DNA of 63,851 bases from an uncultured Alphaproteobacteria bacterium (GCA_902574475.1 CACGNZ010000006.1:1-63851); one strand, 5' to 3'. Shown: positions 36,971-48,246, counted from the first letter of the stretch. Translations and numbers: made by a program. The notes: a model not told the origin generated them from the letters alone.

Positions 36971-38227
36971 ATGAATTTACAAGAATTAAAAGCAAAAGAA
37001 CCTCAAGAGCTTATAAAACAAGCTGATAAACTTGGTATTGAAAACCCTTCATCTCTAAGAAAACAAGATTTGATGTTTGTAATCTTAAAAACAATTGCTG
37101 AGGAAGGTGAAATTATAACGGGCTTAGGGGTTATCGAAATTATGCAGGATGGTTTTGGTTTTTTAAGGTCTTCAGAGTCAAACTATCTGCCTGGTCCAGA
37201 TGATATATATATCTCTCCATCACAAATTAAAAAGTTTAGTTTAAGAACTGGTGATAGTGTAGAAGGAGAAATTAGATCTCCAAAGCAAGGTGAGAGATAT
37301 TTTGCTATAACTAAAATTAACAAGATAAATGGTCAAGAAACTGATGTGGTTAAAAACAGAGTTAATTTTGAAGATTTAACACCATTGTATCCTGAGGCAA
37401 GGTTCAGACTTGAGCAAGAGAAACCTATGCCGGACAATACAGAAAGAATAATTGATATTATTGCGCCGCTAGGAAAAGGACAAAGACAATTAATTGTTGC
37501 ACAACCTTTCACTGGTAAAACAATAATTATGCAGAAAATTGCAAATGCTATAACAGCTAATAGTCCAGATGCTAAACTGATTGTTCTACTAATTGATGAA
37601 AGACCTGAAGAAGTTACTGATATGCAAAGATCAGTTAAAGGTGAGGTAATTAGCTCAACTTTTGATGAACCTGCTTCACGCCACGTTCAGGTTGCTGAAA
37701 TGGTAATTGAAAAAGCTAAAAGACTGGTTGAATATAAACATGATGTTGTAATCCTTCTTGATTCAATCACCAGACTTGGAAGAGCTTACAATACTGTTGT
37801 TCCATCTAGTGGAAAGGTATTAACGGGTGGTGTTGATGCCAATGCATTACAAAGACCAAAAAGATTTTTTGGAGCTGCAAGAAACGTAGAAAAAGGCGGA
37901 TCACTTACAATTATTGCCACTGCTTTAATAGACACAGGAAGCAGAATGGATGAAGTCATATTTGAAGAATTTAAAGGTACTGGTAACAGTGAAATGGTTC
38001 TAGATAGAAAACTTAGCCAAAAAAGAACTTATCCAGCTTTTGATATTGGTAAGTCAGGAACAAGAAAAGAAGAACTATTACTTGATAAAGACGAGCTTGG
38101 AAAAATCTTTATTTTAAGAAAAATACTAGCACCTATGGGAAGTACAGAAGCCATGGAGTTCTTGTTAGATAAAATGAAAAATACAAAAACTAACAACGAA
38201 TTCTTCCAAAGCATGGGAACTAAATAA
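36971..38227 (+). CDS. rho: Transcription termination factor Rho
   Basis: Hexameric RNA helicase that ends transcription at Rho-dependent sites. 418 residues. The N-terminal helical part ([39 protein letters not shown]) is followed by the cold-shock-like primary RNA-binding domain ([29 protein letters not shown]). The ATPase domain has a P-loop in QPFTGKT, Walker [17 protein letters not shown], and the Q/R-loops in [20 protein letters not shown]. First gene of the rightward origin-side block. Confidence 0.99.
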   Translation: MNLQELKAKEPQELIKQADKLGIENPSSLRKQDLMFVILKTIAEEGEIITGLGVIEIMQDGFGFLRSSESNYLPGPDDIYISPSQIKKFSLRTGDSVEGEIRSPKQGERYFAITKINKINGQETDVVKNRVNFEDLTPLYPEARFRLEQEKPMPDNTERIIDIIAPLGKGQRQLIVAQPFTGKTIIMQKIANAITANSPDAKLIVLLIDERPEEVTDMQRSVKGEVISSTFDEPASRHVQVAEMVIEKAKRLVEYKHDVVILLDSITRLGRAYNTVVPSSGKVLTGGVDANALQRPKRFFGAARNVEKGGSLTIIATALIDTGSRMDEVIFEEFKGTGNSEMVLDRKLSQKRTYPAFDIGKSGTRKEELLLDKDELGKIFILRKILAPMGSTEAMEFLLDKMKNTKTNNEFFQSMGTK

Positions 38228-38299
38228 ATATAAATTTTTTTTATAATCTTTCTTATTTACTTATTTACTTAACATCATCTTGGGTTTAATTCCCAAAAA

Positions 38300-39586
38300 A
38301 TGAAAGCTTCCAAAGAGACAATTTTTGCTCTTGCTACGCAAAGAGGTAAATCAGGCATAGCTGTTTTTAGGGTTTCAGGAAAAGGCTCCCATAAGATAAT
38401 TAAATCAATATCTTCTAAAAAGAAATTTAAAACAAACTTTGCTACATTAAACAATTTATTAGACGGAAAGAGCATTGTAGATCAGACGCTTACAACTTTT
38501 TTTAAATCACCAAAAAGCTATACAGGAGAAGATATGGTTGAAATATCTTGTCATGGAAGTATTTCTGTAATTAACAAAATAACTAAAACCCTATTAAAAA
38601 AACAAATCAGACTTGCTGAGCCTGGAGAGTTTACCAAAAGAGCTCTAATGAATGATAAACTCGGTGTTTTAGAAGCTGAAACAATTAATGATTTAGTTAA
38701 TGCAGAAACTGAAAATCAAAGAAAGATAGCGATTGGTAATTTAAGTGGAAATTTAGATAAAGTAGTTAATGAAATATCAAATAAACAAAAAAAACTTCTA
38801 GCAGATATAGAGGCTATAATTGATTTCGCTGATGAAGATCTTCCTAAAGAAATATATAAAAACATAAGAGAACAAAATAAGAACATATATAAAAAAATTG
38901 AAAACATTATCGAAAGATCAAATTTATCTAGAAAAATTCATAACGGTTTTAAAATAACTATTATTGGAAAACCAAACACAGGAAAATCTTCCTTTATCAA
39001 TTATATTAACAACAAAGAAGTTTCTATAGTTACTAATATACCAGGAACCACAACAGATTTAGTAAGTTCCACACTAGATATACAAGGGGATAAATACACA
39101 TTTATTGATACAGCTGGAATAAGAAAATATAAGAATTTAATTGAAAAAATAGGTATTGAAAGATCCTTAGAGAGCGCTGAAAAGTCTGATTTAAATATAG
39201 TTTTTCTCAAAAACAATGAAAAGAAAAACTACAGTAAAATCAGATCAAAAATATTTGTTAAATCAAAATATGATACAAATAAAAAGAAAATTATTGGGGT
39301 ACATAGTATTTCATCAGTATCTGGTTATGGAATTGAGCCTCTTATTAAAAAAATATCTTCAAAATTAAAGCAAAAACCAATTTCTGGACCAGTATTTTCA
39401 CGTGAAAGACATATGGAAGGCCTAAAGAAATCCCTTTTACTGCTTAAAAATTTAGATTTAAAAGAAATAGATATTGCTGCTGAAAATGTTAGAAGATCAA
39501 TTATGTATATTGATGGAATTAATCAAAAATTTGATATTGAGAAAATTTTAGATATAATATTTAGTGATTTTTGTATAGGTAAGTAA
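38300..39586 (+). CDS. mnmE: tRNA modification GTPase MnmE
   Basis: With MnmG it makes the cmnm5U34 modification in tRNA wobble positions. 428 residues. N-terminal folate-binding domain (TIFALATQRGKSGIAVFRVSG, CHGSISVINKI, LAEPGEFTKRALMNDKLGVLEAE), a central G domain (GKPNTGKSSF P-loop, IPGTTTD, DTAGIRK), and the C-terminal catalytic motif FCIGK. The second G-domain specificity motif (NKxD) is weak. The codons for FSRER near 39396 form a parS-like palindrome. A short TTGGG/CCCAA inverted repeat lies directly before the ATG. Confidence 0.97.
   Translation: MKASKETIFALATQRGKSGIAVFRVSGKGSHKIIKSISSKKKFKTNFATLNNLLDGKSIVDQTLTTFFKSPKSYTGEDMVEISCHGSISVINKITKTLLKKQIRLAEPGEFTKRALMNDKLGVLEAETINDLVNAETENQRKIAIGNLSGNLDKVVNEISNKQKKLLADIEAIIDFADEDLPKEIYKNIREQNKNIYKKIENIIERSNLSRKIHNGFKITIIGKPNTGKSSFINYINNKEVSIVTNIPGTTTDLVSSTLDIQGDKYTFIDTAGIRKYKNLIEKIGIERSLESAEKSDLNIVFLKNNEKKNYSKIRSKIFVKSKYDTNKKKIIGVHSISSVSGYGIEPLIKKISSKLKQKPISGPVFSRERHMEGLKKSLLLLKNLDLKEIDIAAENVRRSIMYIDGINQKFDIEKILDIIFSDFCIGK
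39394..39409. promoter_or_regulatory. parS-like centromere site 1 (inside mnmE)
   Basis: ATTTTCACGTGAAAGA matches the bacterial parS consensus TGTTTCACGTGAAACA at 13 of 16 positions, including the full 12-bp core TTTCACGTGAAA (39396-39407). It is about 3.4 kb from parB and 2.4-2.9 kb from the origin candidate, as expected for ParB loading sites. Confidence 0.8.
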
Positions 39587-39600
39587 TTTCACGTGAAAAG
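39585..39600. promoter_or_regulatory. parS-like centromere site 2 (mnmE-mnmG gap)
   Basis: AATTTCACGTGAAAAG has the full 12-bp palindromic core TTTCACGTGAAA (39587-39598), 12 of 16 positions of the parS consensus. It starts at the mnmE stop codon and fills the gap before the mnmG ATG at 39605. It is 191 bp from the first site. Confidence 0.8.
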
Positions 39601-39604
39601 AGAC

Positions 39605-41470
39605 ATGGATAATAAATTTGATGTAATTGTAATTGGTGGGGGTCATGCTGGCGTAGAAGCAGCATGCTCATCTGCAAGAACCGGATCAAAGACAGCCTTA
39701 ATTACACATAAAATTGAAAAAATAGGAGAAATGTCGTGTAACCCTGCAATTGGAGGTCTTGGAAAAGGACATCTTGTAAAAGAAATAGATGCTTTAGATG
39801 GAATAATGGCTAAAGCTACAGATAGATCCTGTATTCAATTTAGAATGTTAAACTCTAGCAGAGGTGCTGCTGTAAGGGGCCCAAGGGCTCAAACAGACCG
39901 ATTTTTATATAAAAATGCTATAAATGAGCTTGTATCCGAGCAAAAAAACCTTCAAATTATTGAAGGATCAGTAGAAGATTTAATTGTTTCAAATAATCAG
40001 GTAATAGGCGTTGTTTTAGGAGATAACAAAAAAATATCTTCCAAATCTGTAGTTTTAACTACAGGCACTTTCTTACAAGGATTAATAAGAATAGGCTTAG
40101 AAAAGCAAGAAGCGGGAAGAGTTGGAGATAAGCCCTCAATAAAGCTTGCAAAAAGGCTTAAAGAACTAAAGTTTTCAATAGGCAGATTGAAGACAGGAAC
40201 ACCTCCAAGATTACTTAAAAAAACTATAAAATTCAATGACTTAGATGAACAACTCCCAGATAAAAAGCCTATTCCATTTTCTTTTATCAACAGAGATATC
40301 CACATTCCTCAAATATCTTGTTTTATCACCCATACAAATAAAAAAACACATGAAATAATTGCGCAAAATCTAAACCTATCACCAATGTATTCAGGAGAAA
40401 TACAATCAATGGGAGCTAGGTATTGCCCATCTATTGAAGACAAGATTCATAAATTCAAAAATAAGTCATCACACCAGATATTTCTTGAGCCAGAAGGATT
40501 AGATAGTGATTTAATATATCCAAACGGAATATCCTCTTCACTTCCAACTGAAATTCAAGAGCAATTTGTTAAAACGATTAAAGGTTTAGAGAATGTTAAA
40601 ATTACACAGCCCGCTTATGCTATTGAATATGATTTTGTTGATCCACAAGAACTAACACACACACTTGAAACAAAAAAAATTAAAAATTTATTTTTTGCAG
40701 GACAGATAAATGGAACAACTGGATACGAAGAAGCGGCTGCACAAGGTATAATGGCTGGGATAAATGCATCACTTAAAACAACATCTAATAAAGAATTTAT
40801 AATACCTAGGTCCTCTGGATATATAGGTGTTTTGATAGATGATTTGGTTACAAAAGGAACTAAAGAGCCATATAGAATGTTTACTTCTAGGTCTGAATAC
40901 AGACTATTACTTCGGGCTGATAATGCAGATTTAAGACTTACACCTCTTGGAATTGATATTGGTTGTGTTGATATAGATAGGCAAAGAGAGTTCGAAAAGA
41001 AATCTAAAAGGATAAAAGAGGGGTTTAGGTTTGTTAAAAATCACAAATTCTCACCAGATGCACTTCTAAAAAAAGGGATCAAAATAAACAAAGATGGAAA
41101 AAAAAGAAACATCATAGATCTCTTGTCGTTTTCTAATATTACAACCCCTAAACTTAAAAAAATACTTCCAGAGTTAAATGACTTAGAGGATGATGTGATG
41201 GAACAAATAGAGATTGAAGCTAAATATGCAGGCTACCTTGATAGACAAAGAATGGATATACAAGATTTTGAAAAGGAAGAAAATTTAAAAATTCCTAAAT
41301 CAACTAACTATAAATTAGTCGGAAGCTTATCTAATGAAATAGTTGAAAAATTATCAAAAATTCAACCACATACGCTTGGAGCAGCCTCAAGAATTTCAGG
41401 CGTTACGCCAGCAGCTACTATAGCCCTCCTTAGATATATTAAAAAAAATAAAAATAAAAAAGCAGCATAA
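39605..41470 (+). CDS. mnmG: tRNA uridine 5-carboxymethylaminomethyl modification enzyme MnmG
   Basis: FAD-dependent partner of MnmE. 621 residues from the ATG at 39605 ([20 protein letters not shown]); a GTG at 39593 also in frame falls inside the parS site and is rejected. FAD-binding GGGHAG, the family signatures GALVKEID-like [41 protein letters not shown] and the C-terminal helical MnmE-binding part with GYIDRQ-like [11 protein letters not shown] and [16 protein letters not shown] are all present. Confidence 0.98.
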   Translation: MDNKFDVIVIGGGHAGVEAACSSARTGSKTALITHKIEKIGEMSCNPAIGGLGKGHLVKEIDALDGIMAKATDRSCIQFRMLNSSRGAAVRGPRAQTDRFLYKNAINELVSEQKNLQIIEGSVEDLIVSNNQVIGVVLGDNKKISSKSVVLTTGTFLQGLIRIGLEKQEAGRVGDKPSIKLAKRLKELKFSIGRLKTGTPPRLLKKTIKFNDLDEQLPDKKPIPFSFINRDIHIPQISCFITHTNKKTHEIIAQNLNLSPMYSGEIQSMGARYCPSIEDKIHKFKNKSSHQIFLEPEGLDSDLIYPNGISSSLPTEIQEQFVKTIKGLENVKITQPAYAIEYDFVDPQELTHTLETKKIKNLFFAGQINGTTGYEEAAAQGIMAGINASLKTTSNKEFIIPRSSGYIGVLIDDLVTKGTKEPYRMFTSRSEYRLLLRADNADLRLTPLGIDIGCVDIDRQREFEKKSKRIKEGFRFVKNHKFSPDALLKKGIKINKDGKKRNIIDLLSFSNITTPKLKKILPELNDLEDDVMEQIEIEAKYAGYLDRQRMDIQDFEKEENLKIPKSTNYKLVGSLSNEIVEKLSKIQPHTLGAASRISGVTPAATIALLRYIKKNKNKKAA

Positions 41471-41471
41471 T

Positions 41472-42077
41472 TTGGATAAAAGTACTGTAATAAAAAAATA
41501 TAATCTTACCAGCAGGCAAATTGATTTAATTGATAGCTACATACTGAAGTTAACAAAAAGTAACCGAATACACAATTTGGTAGGCCCCTCCACAATTGGT
41601 GTTGCTTGGGATAGACATGTAAATGATTCATTACAATTGTCTGAATTTATTTCGAAAAAAAATGCATCTATAATAGATCTTGGTACTGGCGCAGGTTTAC
41701 CAGGGGTGATCTTACATATTTATGGGCATTCAAATATTTTATTGATTGACTCTAAGACGAAAAAAATAAACTTTATTAAAGAATTTGCATACGAGCAAAA
41801 TCTAGAAATAAAAACTATTTGCACAAGGGTTGAAAAAATTAAAAATCAAAAATTTGACTTTATTATTTGCCGAGCTTTCGCTCCATTAGCAAAATTATTA
41901 GATTATTCACGATTTTTTAATAAAAAAAATACATCATTGCTTTTTCTAAAAGGAAGAAGTGTTAAGAAAGAAATACATGATGCAAAAAAATCCTTTAGCT
42001 TTGAATACAATCTTTATCCAAGCCAAAGTGAGGGTGATGGGTATGTGTTAAAAATTAACAAATATAAAAAACTGTGA
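41472..42077 (+). CDS. rsmG: 16S rRNA (guanine-527 N7)-methyltransferase
   Basis: Methylates G527 of 16S rRNA. 201 residues. The SAM-binding motif IIDLGTGAGLPGVILHIYG is diagnostic, preceded by HNLVGPSTIGVAWDRHVNDSLQL. The start is TTG at 41472, one base after the mnmG stop; it gives the right length and there is no ATG nearby. It overlaps parA by 4 bp, continuing the gidA-gidB-parA chain. Confidence 0.95.
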   Translation: MDKSTVIKKYNLTSRQIDLIDSYILKLTKSNRIHNLVGPSTIGVAWDRHVNDSLQLSEFISKKNASIIDLGTGAGLPGVILHIYGHSNILLIDSKTKKINFIKEFAYEQNLEIKTICTRVEKIKNQKFDFIICRAFAPLAKLLDYSRFFNKKNTSLLFLKGRSVKKEIHDAKKSFSFEYNLYPSQSEGDGYVLKINKYKKL

Positions 42078-42847
42078 AAAAAATTATCTCTATATCTAAC
42101 CAAAAAGGTGGTGTTGGCAAAACCACAACCACAATAAACCTAGCAACCTCATTAGCTGCAATAAAAAAAAATGTTTTAATTGTTGACGCTGATCCTCAAG
42201 GTAATGCAAGCACTGGACTTGGCCTTACCTATGATGAAAGAAAACCAACAATTTATGAAATGATTCATGAAAAGAAACTCTTAATTGAAGGAATCAAAGA
42301 AACATTAATTCCTGGTCTTAAAATAATCGGAGCAAACACAGACTTGGCAGCAGCTGAGGTAGAGCTGACAAGTTTTGAAAAAAGAGAGTTTGTGTTTAAG
42401 TCAATATTTTCTGAAATTGATAATTTTGATTTTATTTTTGTAGATTGCCCACCTGCACTTGGGCTTCTAACAATAAACTCATTAGTTGCATCTGATACTA
42501 CACTTATTCCTCTTCAATCAGAGTTTTTTGCTCTTGAGGGCCTTTCATCTTTAATGAACACAATCAAATTAATTCAACAAAATTATAATAATGATTTAAA
42601 AATCGAAGGAATATTACTTACAATGCTAGATAAAAGAAATTCATTAAGCTCACTTGTAGAGAAAGATGTAAGGCAACATTTTGGTAAACAAGTATACAAA
42701 ACAACCATTCCAAGAAACGTTAAGATATCTGAAGCCCCAAGTCACGGGAAGCCAGCATTGGTATACGATACACATGCAGCAGGTTCTTTGGCTTATATTG
42801 AGCTTGCAAAAGAAGTAATTTTAAATCAAAATAAAAATTATGAATAA
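42074..42847 (+). CDS. parA: Chromosome partitioning ATPase ParA (Soj)
   Basis: 257 residues. Deviant Walker A KGGVGKTTTT within the first 20 residues, ADPQGNASTG as Walker A', and FIFVDCPPALGLLTINSL as Walker B. This is the chromosomal type without an N-terminal DNA-binding domain. GTG start at 42074 inside the last codons of rsmG. With ParB and the nearby parS-like sites it forms the origin segregation system. Confidence 0.98.
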   Translation: MKKIISISNQKGGVGKTTTTINLATSLAAIKKNVLIVDADPQGNASTGLGLTYDERKPTIYEMIHEKKLLIEGIKETLIPGLKIIGANTDLAAAEVELTSFEKREFVFKSIFSEIDNFDFIFVDCPPALGLLTINSLVASDTTLIPLQSEFFALEGLSSLMNTIKLIQQNYNNDLKIEGILLTMLDKRNSLSSLVEKDVRQHFGKQVYKTTIPRNVKISEAPSHGKPALVYDTHAAGSLAYIELAKEVILNQNKNYE

Positions 42848-43679
42848 AGAAAACAAACTAGGAATGGGCCTAGGAGCGCTTTTGTCAAATTCTAACAATA
42901 AAAATGAAAACAGTAACGGTGTTCAAAAAATCAATATTTCACAAATAGTACCAAATCCTTCTCAGCCAAGAAAAAATTTTAAAGACGAAGAGCTTAAAGG
43001 GCTCTCCTCTTCAATTAAAAACCAAGGCTTAATTCAGCCTATAATTGTTAAAAGAACAACAGATAAGCAATTTCAAATTATTGCTGGAGAAAGAAGGTGG
43101 AGAGCGTGCCAATTAAATGGAATGCACGAAGTGGATTGTGTTATTAAAGATTTAGATGACATTAACATTTTAGAAGCAGCTTTAATTGAAAATATTCAAA
43201 GAGAAGACTTAAATGTCATTGAAGAGGCGAATGCATACAAAGGGTTAATTGATATTAAAAATATAAATAATGAAGGCCTTGCAAAATTAATAGGCAAAAG
43301 CTCAAGTCACGTTTCAAATATTTTACGCCTCTTGGAACTTGACAAAAAAATTCAACAAATGGTTATAGTTGGAGATTTATCAATGGGACACGCACGAGCC
43401 CTTATCGGGGTTCCTAATGCTATTGAAAAAGCAAATGAAATAATTAAAAAAAAACTCAGTGTTAGACAGGTTGAGAAAATAACTTCTGAGTTTAAAAAAA
43501 ATAAAACAAAAAAAACACCGAAAGATCCTAATATTGTTGATCTTGAAAAAGAACTATCTGATAAAATAGGTCTCAAAACCTCAATCCAATTTAATGAAAG
43601 TGGATCGTCCGGATCTCTAACACTTTATTATTCAGACTTAAATCAATTAGACGATTTAATGAAAAGGCTTAAGAAATAG
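42840..43679 (+). CDS. parB: Chromosome partitioning protein ParB
   Basis: 279 residues. The N-terminal MGLGALLSN motif contacts ParA. The CTP-binding/ParB-Srx domain has QIVPNPSQPRKNF, GLIQPIIVKR, AGERRWRA and ENIQREDLNVIEEANAYKGL. The helix-turn-helix is LAKLIGKSSSHVSNILRLLEL, and the C-terminal dimerisation domain ends in LNQLDDLMKRLKK. It overlaps parA by 8 bp and converges on holA with 11 bp of overlap. Confidence 0.98.
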   Translation: MNKENKLGMGLGALLSNSNNKNENSNGVQKINISQIVPNPSQPRKNFKDEELKGLSSSIKNQGLIQPIIVKRTTDKQFQIIAGERRWRACQLNGMHEVDCVIKDLDDINILEAALIENIQREDLNVIEEANAYKGLIDIKNINNEGLAKLIGKSSSHVSNILRLLELDKKIQQMVIVGDLSMGHARALIGVPNAIEKANEIIKKKLSVRQVEKITSEFKKNKTKKTPKDPNIVDLEKELSDKIGLKTSIQFNESGSSGSLTLYYSDLNQLDDLMKRLKK

Positions 43680-44607
43680 AGATTCTTTTAAATCCCAACA
43701 AAAAACGAAGAACTATCATTAAAGACAAGGCATTGTTCATTCTTATAATTTTTTCTGTTTTGTTTAACAGTCTTAAAAGCTGCATCTTTTTTTTAGAATT
43801 ATATTTTTTATAAATATCAATTAAAAAATCTTTTTCGCGAAATAAATACCTTGGTATATTTCTTGCATATTGATCTTCGTTTTGTGAGGTAATTATTTGA
43901 AGACAAAAAAACTTGCTATAATAATATAAATCATTGACATCCTTATTTGATTTAATTCTTTCTTTGTATAGGGTTACAAAACTACTGTTGTTTTTCAAAA
44001 TTTGAAAAAAAATTTTTTCATTATTATCCCTTTCAACATTCATTATGCCTTTAAGGTTATGTAAAGTAATATCTTTTAGGTCTAATATTTTAATTTTATT
44101 TAAATCATTTTCAAATAAGGCATATTTACTATCAAGCCTTTCAACCAACATCCAATACTTGTCATCATCAATTAAAATTTTGTTTTTCTTGATAAAATCA
44201 TTCAACAGCATCACCTTATTTTTCCTGTCTAATTCATAACAATCAAAAACAAATGAATCTAATCTTTTAGAAAAAAGTGTTTTAAGTGAGTTAATTTTTG
44301 GTGAATTTTCAAAAATAAATAAAAAAATATCATCGCTATCAAGTAAATGTTTAATAGATGCGTCGTTCAACCCTCCACTTTCTTTTATTATATAGAGGCT
44401 TTTGTCTGAAAACAGACCAGTTTCTTTTTTGAAAAATTTTACATTATCAATATAATGTGTTTCTAACAAATACTCGTTTTTTAACTTTTTTATAATAAGG
44501 TCTTTTGATCTTTCGATTAATGAAGTTTCATTTCCACTTATAAAATAGAATTTTTTATCTAATTTAATTTTACCGCCCAAAAAAAGATCTAGAGGATTAG
44601 CTTTCAT
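43669..44607 (-). CDS. holA: DNA polymerase III delta subunit
   Basis: Clamp-loader subunit that opens the beta clamp. 312 residues with weak primary similarity, as usual for HolA. It has the N-terminal FYFISGNETSLIERSKDLI, a beta-clamp-wrench region LFSDKSLYIIKESGG, the ATPase-like middle part, and a C-terminal helical collar ending in NALSLMIVLRFLLG. Position between lptE and parB, as in other Alphaproteobacteria, supports the call. It overlaps lptE by 11 bp. Confidence 0.85.
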   Translation of the reverse strand: MKANPLDLFLGGKIKLDKKFYFISGNETSLIERSKDLIIKKLKNEYLLETHYIDNVKFFKKETGLFSDKSLYIIKESGGLNDASIKHLLDSDDIFLFIFENSPKINSLKTLFSKRLDSFVFDCYELDRKNKVMLLNDFIKKNKILIDDDKYWMLVERLDSKYALFENDLNKIKILDLKDITLHNLKGIMNVERDNNEKIFFQILKNNSSFVTLYKERIKSNKDVNDLYYYSKFFCLQIITSQNEDQYARNIPRYLFREKDFLIDIYKKYNSKKKMQLLRLLNKTEKIIRMNNALSLMIVLRFLLGFKRISIS

Positions 44608-45097
44608 TATTGCAGTTGTTGAAATTTTTATCTGATATAAAACTTAAGAACTGGTTAAAACTATCAATAATAGCCAACTCATATTTATTGTCGAGAGATC
44701 TATCAGAACCAAAATTGAAACCTGATGACTTTGGTGTTAGTGTAAAGGTTGAAACAATTTTTTTCTCATAAGATACGCAATCTTTTTTTGATTTCAGCTT
44801 ATATAAATAACCTAACTCATATCTTATTTTTGTTATTGATTGATCTGTGGCAACAGAGGTTTTAATTTTTTTCTCAGTTACATGAATTTTTAAATTATAT
44901 TGTGGATTGTTAGGTGTGCCAAAATATGAGGAAACATATCTATTCATAATTGGTACATCTAGACCAGAAACACTAACATTTGTATTATTGTATATTGGGT
45001 TTACAACACTTCCTTCATTTTTATAAACAAAATCAATTTTTGAACAAGATGCTAAGAAAAACAGAAAAACAACGACTAAAGCTCTAAATTTTTTCAT
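44597..45097 (-). CDS. lptE: LptE-like LPS-assembly lipoprotein
   Basis: 166 residues. Lipoprotein signal [18 protein letters not shown] with lipobox LASC (mature Cys18). The mature part is a small alpha/beta domain ([31 protein letters not shown], and [13 protein letters not shown]) compatible with LptE, which plugs the LptD barrel. The assignment rests mainly on lipoprotein nature, size and position between leuS and holA (leuS-lptE-holA is conserved across Proteobacteria). It overlaps leuS by 4 bp. Confidence 0.75.
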   Translation of the reverse strand: MKKFRALVVVFLFFLASCSKIDFVYKNEGSVVNPIYNNTNVSVSGLDVPIMNRYVSSYFGTPNNPQYNLKIHVTEKKIKTSVATDQSITKIRYELGYLYKLKSKKDCVSYEKKIVSTFTLTPKSSGFNFGSDRSLDNKYELAIIDSFNQFLSFISDKNFNNCNNES

Positions 45098-47604
45098 ATA
45101 ACGAAATTAACAATTTTGCCAGGCACATATATTTCTTTAATTATATTTTTATTCAATAAATTTTTTTCTATTTTTTCGTTTTTTTTAGCTAAATTAATCA
45201 CACCCTCTTTGGGTGTGTCATCAGTTACCTCTAATATTGCTTTCGTTTTTCCATTAATTTGTAATGCAATTTTTATATTACTTTTCTTAGTTAATTTTTC
45301 TATGGGCCAACTATTATTTATACACAAACTGCCATCCCCAATAGCTGACCAAATCTCTTCACTTATATGGGGGACAAAAGGCTGTAATATAAGAGATAAT
45401 TTTTTGAGAGCCCACTCAAATGAATTCTTAGAAATCTTTTTTTTAGTTATGGCATTATTAAAAGTATTTATATATTCATAAATTTTAGCAACAGATTTAT
45501 TGAATTGGAAACGGTCAATATAATCAGTAACCTCATTTATAGTTTCTTTAAATTTTTCAATTATTTCTGGATCACTTGTTTTGGTAAAATTGTCTTCATT
45601 GTAAACTTTGGTTAGGTCCCAGATTTTATTCATAAACTTATGCGATGAATTAATCCCAGCATCAGTCCACTGTAAATCTCTGTCAGGAGGACTATCTGAC
45701 AACATAAACCACCTGGCCGTATCAGCGCCATAGAGACTAATTATGTCATTTGGATCAACAACATTTTTTTTTGACTTACTCATTTTTTCAATTTTACCTT
45801 TATCTACTAAGTTTCCATTTTCATCTTTCAAAATACCATCAATTATATTAACCATATTCGGCTCTAACCACTCTCCATTTTTATTTTTATAAGTAATGTG
45901 AGTTACCATTCCTTGGGTGAACAATCCTTTAAATGGTTCATTAAGCTTAATATAACCTAAGTCTCTTAGAGCTTTAGTAAAAAACCTAGAATACAATAAA
46001 TGTAAAATTGCATGTTCTATTCCACCAATATACTGATCGACAGGTAGCCAGTAACTAATGTCATTTTCATTAAAAGCATTATTTGATCTTGCGCTACAAT
46101 ATCTAAAATAATACCATGATGATTCAAAAAATGTGTCAAATGTATCAGTTTCTCTAATTGCTTTCATTCCAGTTTTTGTACAAACAGTTTCTTTCCACCC
46201 TGGAATGTTAGATAAGGTTCCAGAAGACTCATCAAACTTTTCGATTTTAGGAAGTTTAACGGGTAAATCTTTTTCATCTACTGTTAAAACCTCCCCATCT
46301 TCTCTGTATATAATAGGTATAGGACACCCCCAAAACCTCTGTCGTGATATACCCCAATCCCTTAGTTTGTAATTGATTTTTCTCTCTCCTATCCCTCTTT
46401 TTTCAAGGTCTGCTATTATCCTCTTTTTTGCTTGTTCTGTTTCTAATCCATCTAAAAAATCTGAATTAATTACTACACCAGTATCAACATAAGCTTCTTG
46501 TGAAATAGTAGTTTCATTTAAAGATGAGTTTTTTGGTTTTACAACTGGAATTACATCAACACCATACTCGTTTGCAAAATCTAAATCCCGCTGATCATGT
46601 GCTGGGCAACCAAAAATTGCTCCTAGCCCATATTCTTTTAAAACAAAGTTTGCCACATAAATAGGTATTGTTTTATTCTTTATATATGGGTGTTCAGCAA
46701 CAAGCCCTGTGTCAAAACCCCTTTTTATTTTGTCAGAATTTATAGATTTACATTCTTCAATAAAATTTTTTAGCAAAGTATTTTTTTTAGAAATATCTAT
46801 TGTTAATTCATGATCAACTGATAGGGCTATAAAAGTAGCTCCAAAAATTGTATCAGGCCTAGTGGTAAAAACTTTTATTCCACCGCCCCCGTTTTTTATA
46901 TTAAATTCTATTTCAGCGCCTATAGACTTACCTATCCAATTAGACTGCATGATCTTTACTTTATCAGGCCAACCAGTTAAGTTGTTTAGTTCATCTAGCA
47001 ACTCTTCAGAATACTTACTAATTTTCAAAAACCACTGAGAAAGTTTTTTCTTTTCAATTATTGCCCCTGATCTCCAGCCCTTTCCATCTATAACTTGTTC
47101 GTTAGCTAAAACGGTTTTATCAACCGGATCCCAATTTACCTCAGCCTCTTTTTTATAAGCAATACCTGCGTTAAAAAGATCAATAAAAAATTTTTGCTCA
47201 TGCTTGTAATACTCGGGGTGACAGGTAGCAACTTCCCTTTCCCAATCCAAAGACAAACCCATTTGTAAAAGTTGGTTTTTCATTGTTTCAATATTTTTGT
47301 ATGTCCAAGTTTCTGGATGTTTTTTCTCAGTTAAGGCCGCATTTTCTGCAGGAAGACCAAATGCATCCCAGCCCATAGGGTGCAAAACATTATATCCTCT
47401 CATTCTTTTATACCTAGCAACAACATCACCTAATGTATAATTTCGAACATGACCCATATGAATTTTTCCAGAGGGATATGGAAACATTTCAAGTACATAA
47501 TATTTCTCTCTTTTTTCATCTTTGGTTGCTCTAAAGATATTTTCTTTAGACCAGGCTTTTTGCCATTTTTCTTCAACTATTTTATGGTTGTACCTAGATG
47601 ACAC
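45094..47604 (-). CDS. leuS: Leucyl-tRNA synthetase
   Basis: 836 residues, class I. HIGH-type motif in [25 protein letters not shown] in [11 protein letters not shown] with the usual leucine-specific context; the CP1 editing domain (about 225-420) contains [13 protein letters not shown] and [15 protein letters not shown], so proofreading of mischarged tRNA is probably intact. [12 protein letters not shown] and the tRNA-binding C-terminal domain are present. Confidence 0.99.
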   Translation of the reverse strand: MSSRYNHKIVEEKWQKAWSKENIFRATKDEKREKYYVLEMFPYPSGKIHMGHVRNYTLGDVVARYKRMRGYNVLHPMGWDAFGLPAENAALTEKKHPETWTYKNIETMKNQLLQMGLSLDWEREVATCHPEYYKHEQKFFIDLFNAGIAYKKEAEVNWDPVDKTVLANEQVIDGKGWRSGAIIEKKKLSQWFLKISKYSEELLDELNNLTGWPDKVKIMQSNWIGKSIGAEIEFNIKNGGGGIKVFTTRPDTIFGATFIALSVDHELTIDISKKNTLLKNFIEECKSINSDKIKRGFDTGLVAEHPYIKNKTIPIYVANFVLKEYGLGAIFGCPAHDQRDLDFANEYGVDVIPVVKPKNSSLNETTISQEAYVDTGVVINSDFLDGLETEQAKKRIIADLEKRGIGERKINYKLRDWGISRQRFWGCPIPIIYREDGEVLTVDEKDLPVKLPKIEKFDESSGTLSNIPGWKETVCTKTGMKAIRETDTFDTFFESSWYYFRYCSARSNNAFNENDISYWLPVDQYIGGIEHAILHLLYSRFFTKALRDLGYIKLNEPFKGLFTQGMVTHITYKNKNGEWLEPNMVNIIDGILKDENGNLVDKGKIEKMSKSKKNVVDPNDIISLYGADTARWFMLSDSPPDRDLQWTDAGINSSHKFMNKIWDLTKVYNEDNFTKTSDPEIIEKFKETINEVTDYIDRFQFNKSVAKIYEYINTFNNAITKKKISKNSFEWALKKLSLILQPFVPHISEEIWSAIGDGSLCINNSWPIEKLTKKSNIKIALQINGKTKAILEVTDDTPKEGVINLAKKNEKIEKNLLNKNIIKEIYVPGKIVNFVI

Positions 47605-47608
47605 TATA

Positions 47609-48205
47609 TTAGCTTGATTGAAGCTTTAGTTTTTTTGCTTTATTTAAAATAGCATTCTCAATCTTGGTGTTGTTATTTGAATCAACATCTTTGTTTACCC
47701 ATATCTGATTTTTAAATTCTTGACAGAAGGATGTTACTTTAAGATTTTGAGTTGTTAGTTTTTTACCAGATATAAAAACATTTAACTTACATCTTTCTTT
47801 TTGATTATCTGAGTTAGAGTACCAATCTGTAAGTATAGTTCCGCCAATTGGGTCAGCGGAGTTAAGTGGCATAAAGCTCAGAGTTTCCAAAGCTCCTTTC
47901 CACAAAAAAACATTCACAGGCATTGCAACTGAGTTAGTATTATTTGAATTGGTTTCCTTGCCTAACATATCTAGAGACAAACCACCCTTACCTAATAACC
48001 CTCCACCGCTTTGAAGTCTTGTTTCAGCATCTCTCATCGCTAGTTCTGGGTCCATTGCAGAATTGAATTTTGTTCCTGATCTATCAATAATTGCTTGTCT
48101 GGTTTGAGCTTTTGACCAAAGCTCCTCCCTTTCTTCCTCTGTCATGTTTTTGTTACACGACGAAACAATTACTAATGAAGAAATAAATATAATTCGTAAA
48201 AACAT
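47609..48205 (-). CDS. DUF3576 lipoprotein
   Basis: 198 residues. Signal [17 protein letters not shown] with a lipobox (VSSC), so membrane anchored. The mature part ([38 protein letters not shown]) is the hallmark of DUF3576, an alphaproteobacterial family of unknown role found next to leuS. It lies 4 bp upstream of leuS in the same direction; porin upstream ends in a terminator, so this gene probably starts the leuS unit. Confidence 0.85.
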   Translation of the reverse strand: MFLRIIFISSLVIVSSCNKNMTEEEREELWSKAQTRQAIIDRSGTKFNSAMDPELAMRDAETRLQSGGGLLGKGGLSLDMLGKETNSNNTNSVAMPVNVFLWKGALETLSFMPLNSADPIGGTILTDWYSNSDNQKERCKLNVFISGKKLTTQNLKVTSFCQEFKNQIWVNKDVDSNNNTKIENAILNKAKKLKLQSS

Positions 48206-48246
48206 TAAGGTTTAATTATTGTATTGGGAAGAAAATGTAAAACATA

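Noticed and set aside
38280-38296. Terminator between rho and mnmE
   Set aside because: The TTGGG/CCCAA stem is only 5 bp and is followed by the mnmE start codon with no T run, so it is not a convincing terminator.
39593-39604. GTG start for mnmG
   Set aside because: It falls inside the parS-like palindrome, has no ribosome-binding site, and the ATG four codons later gives the standard family N-terminus.
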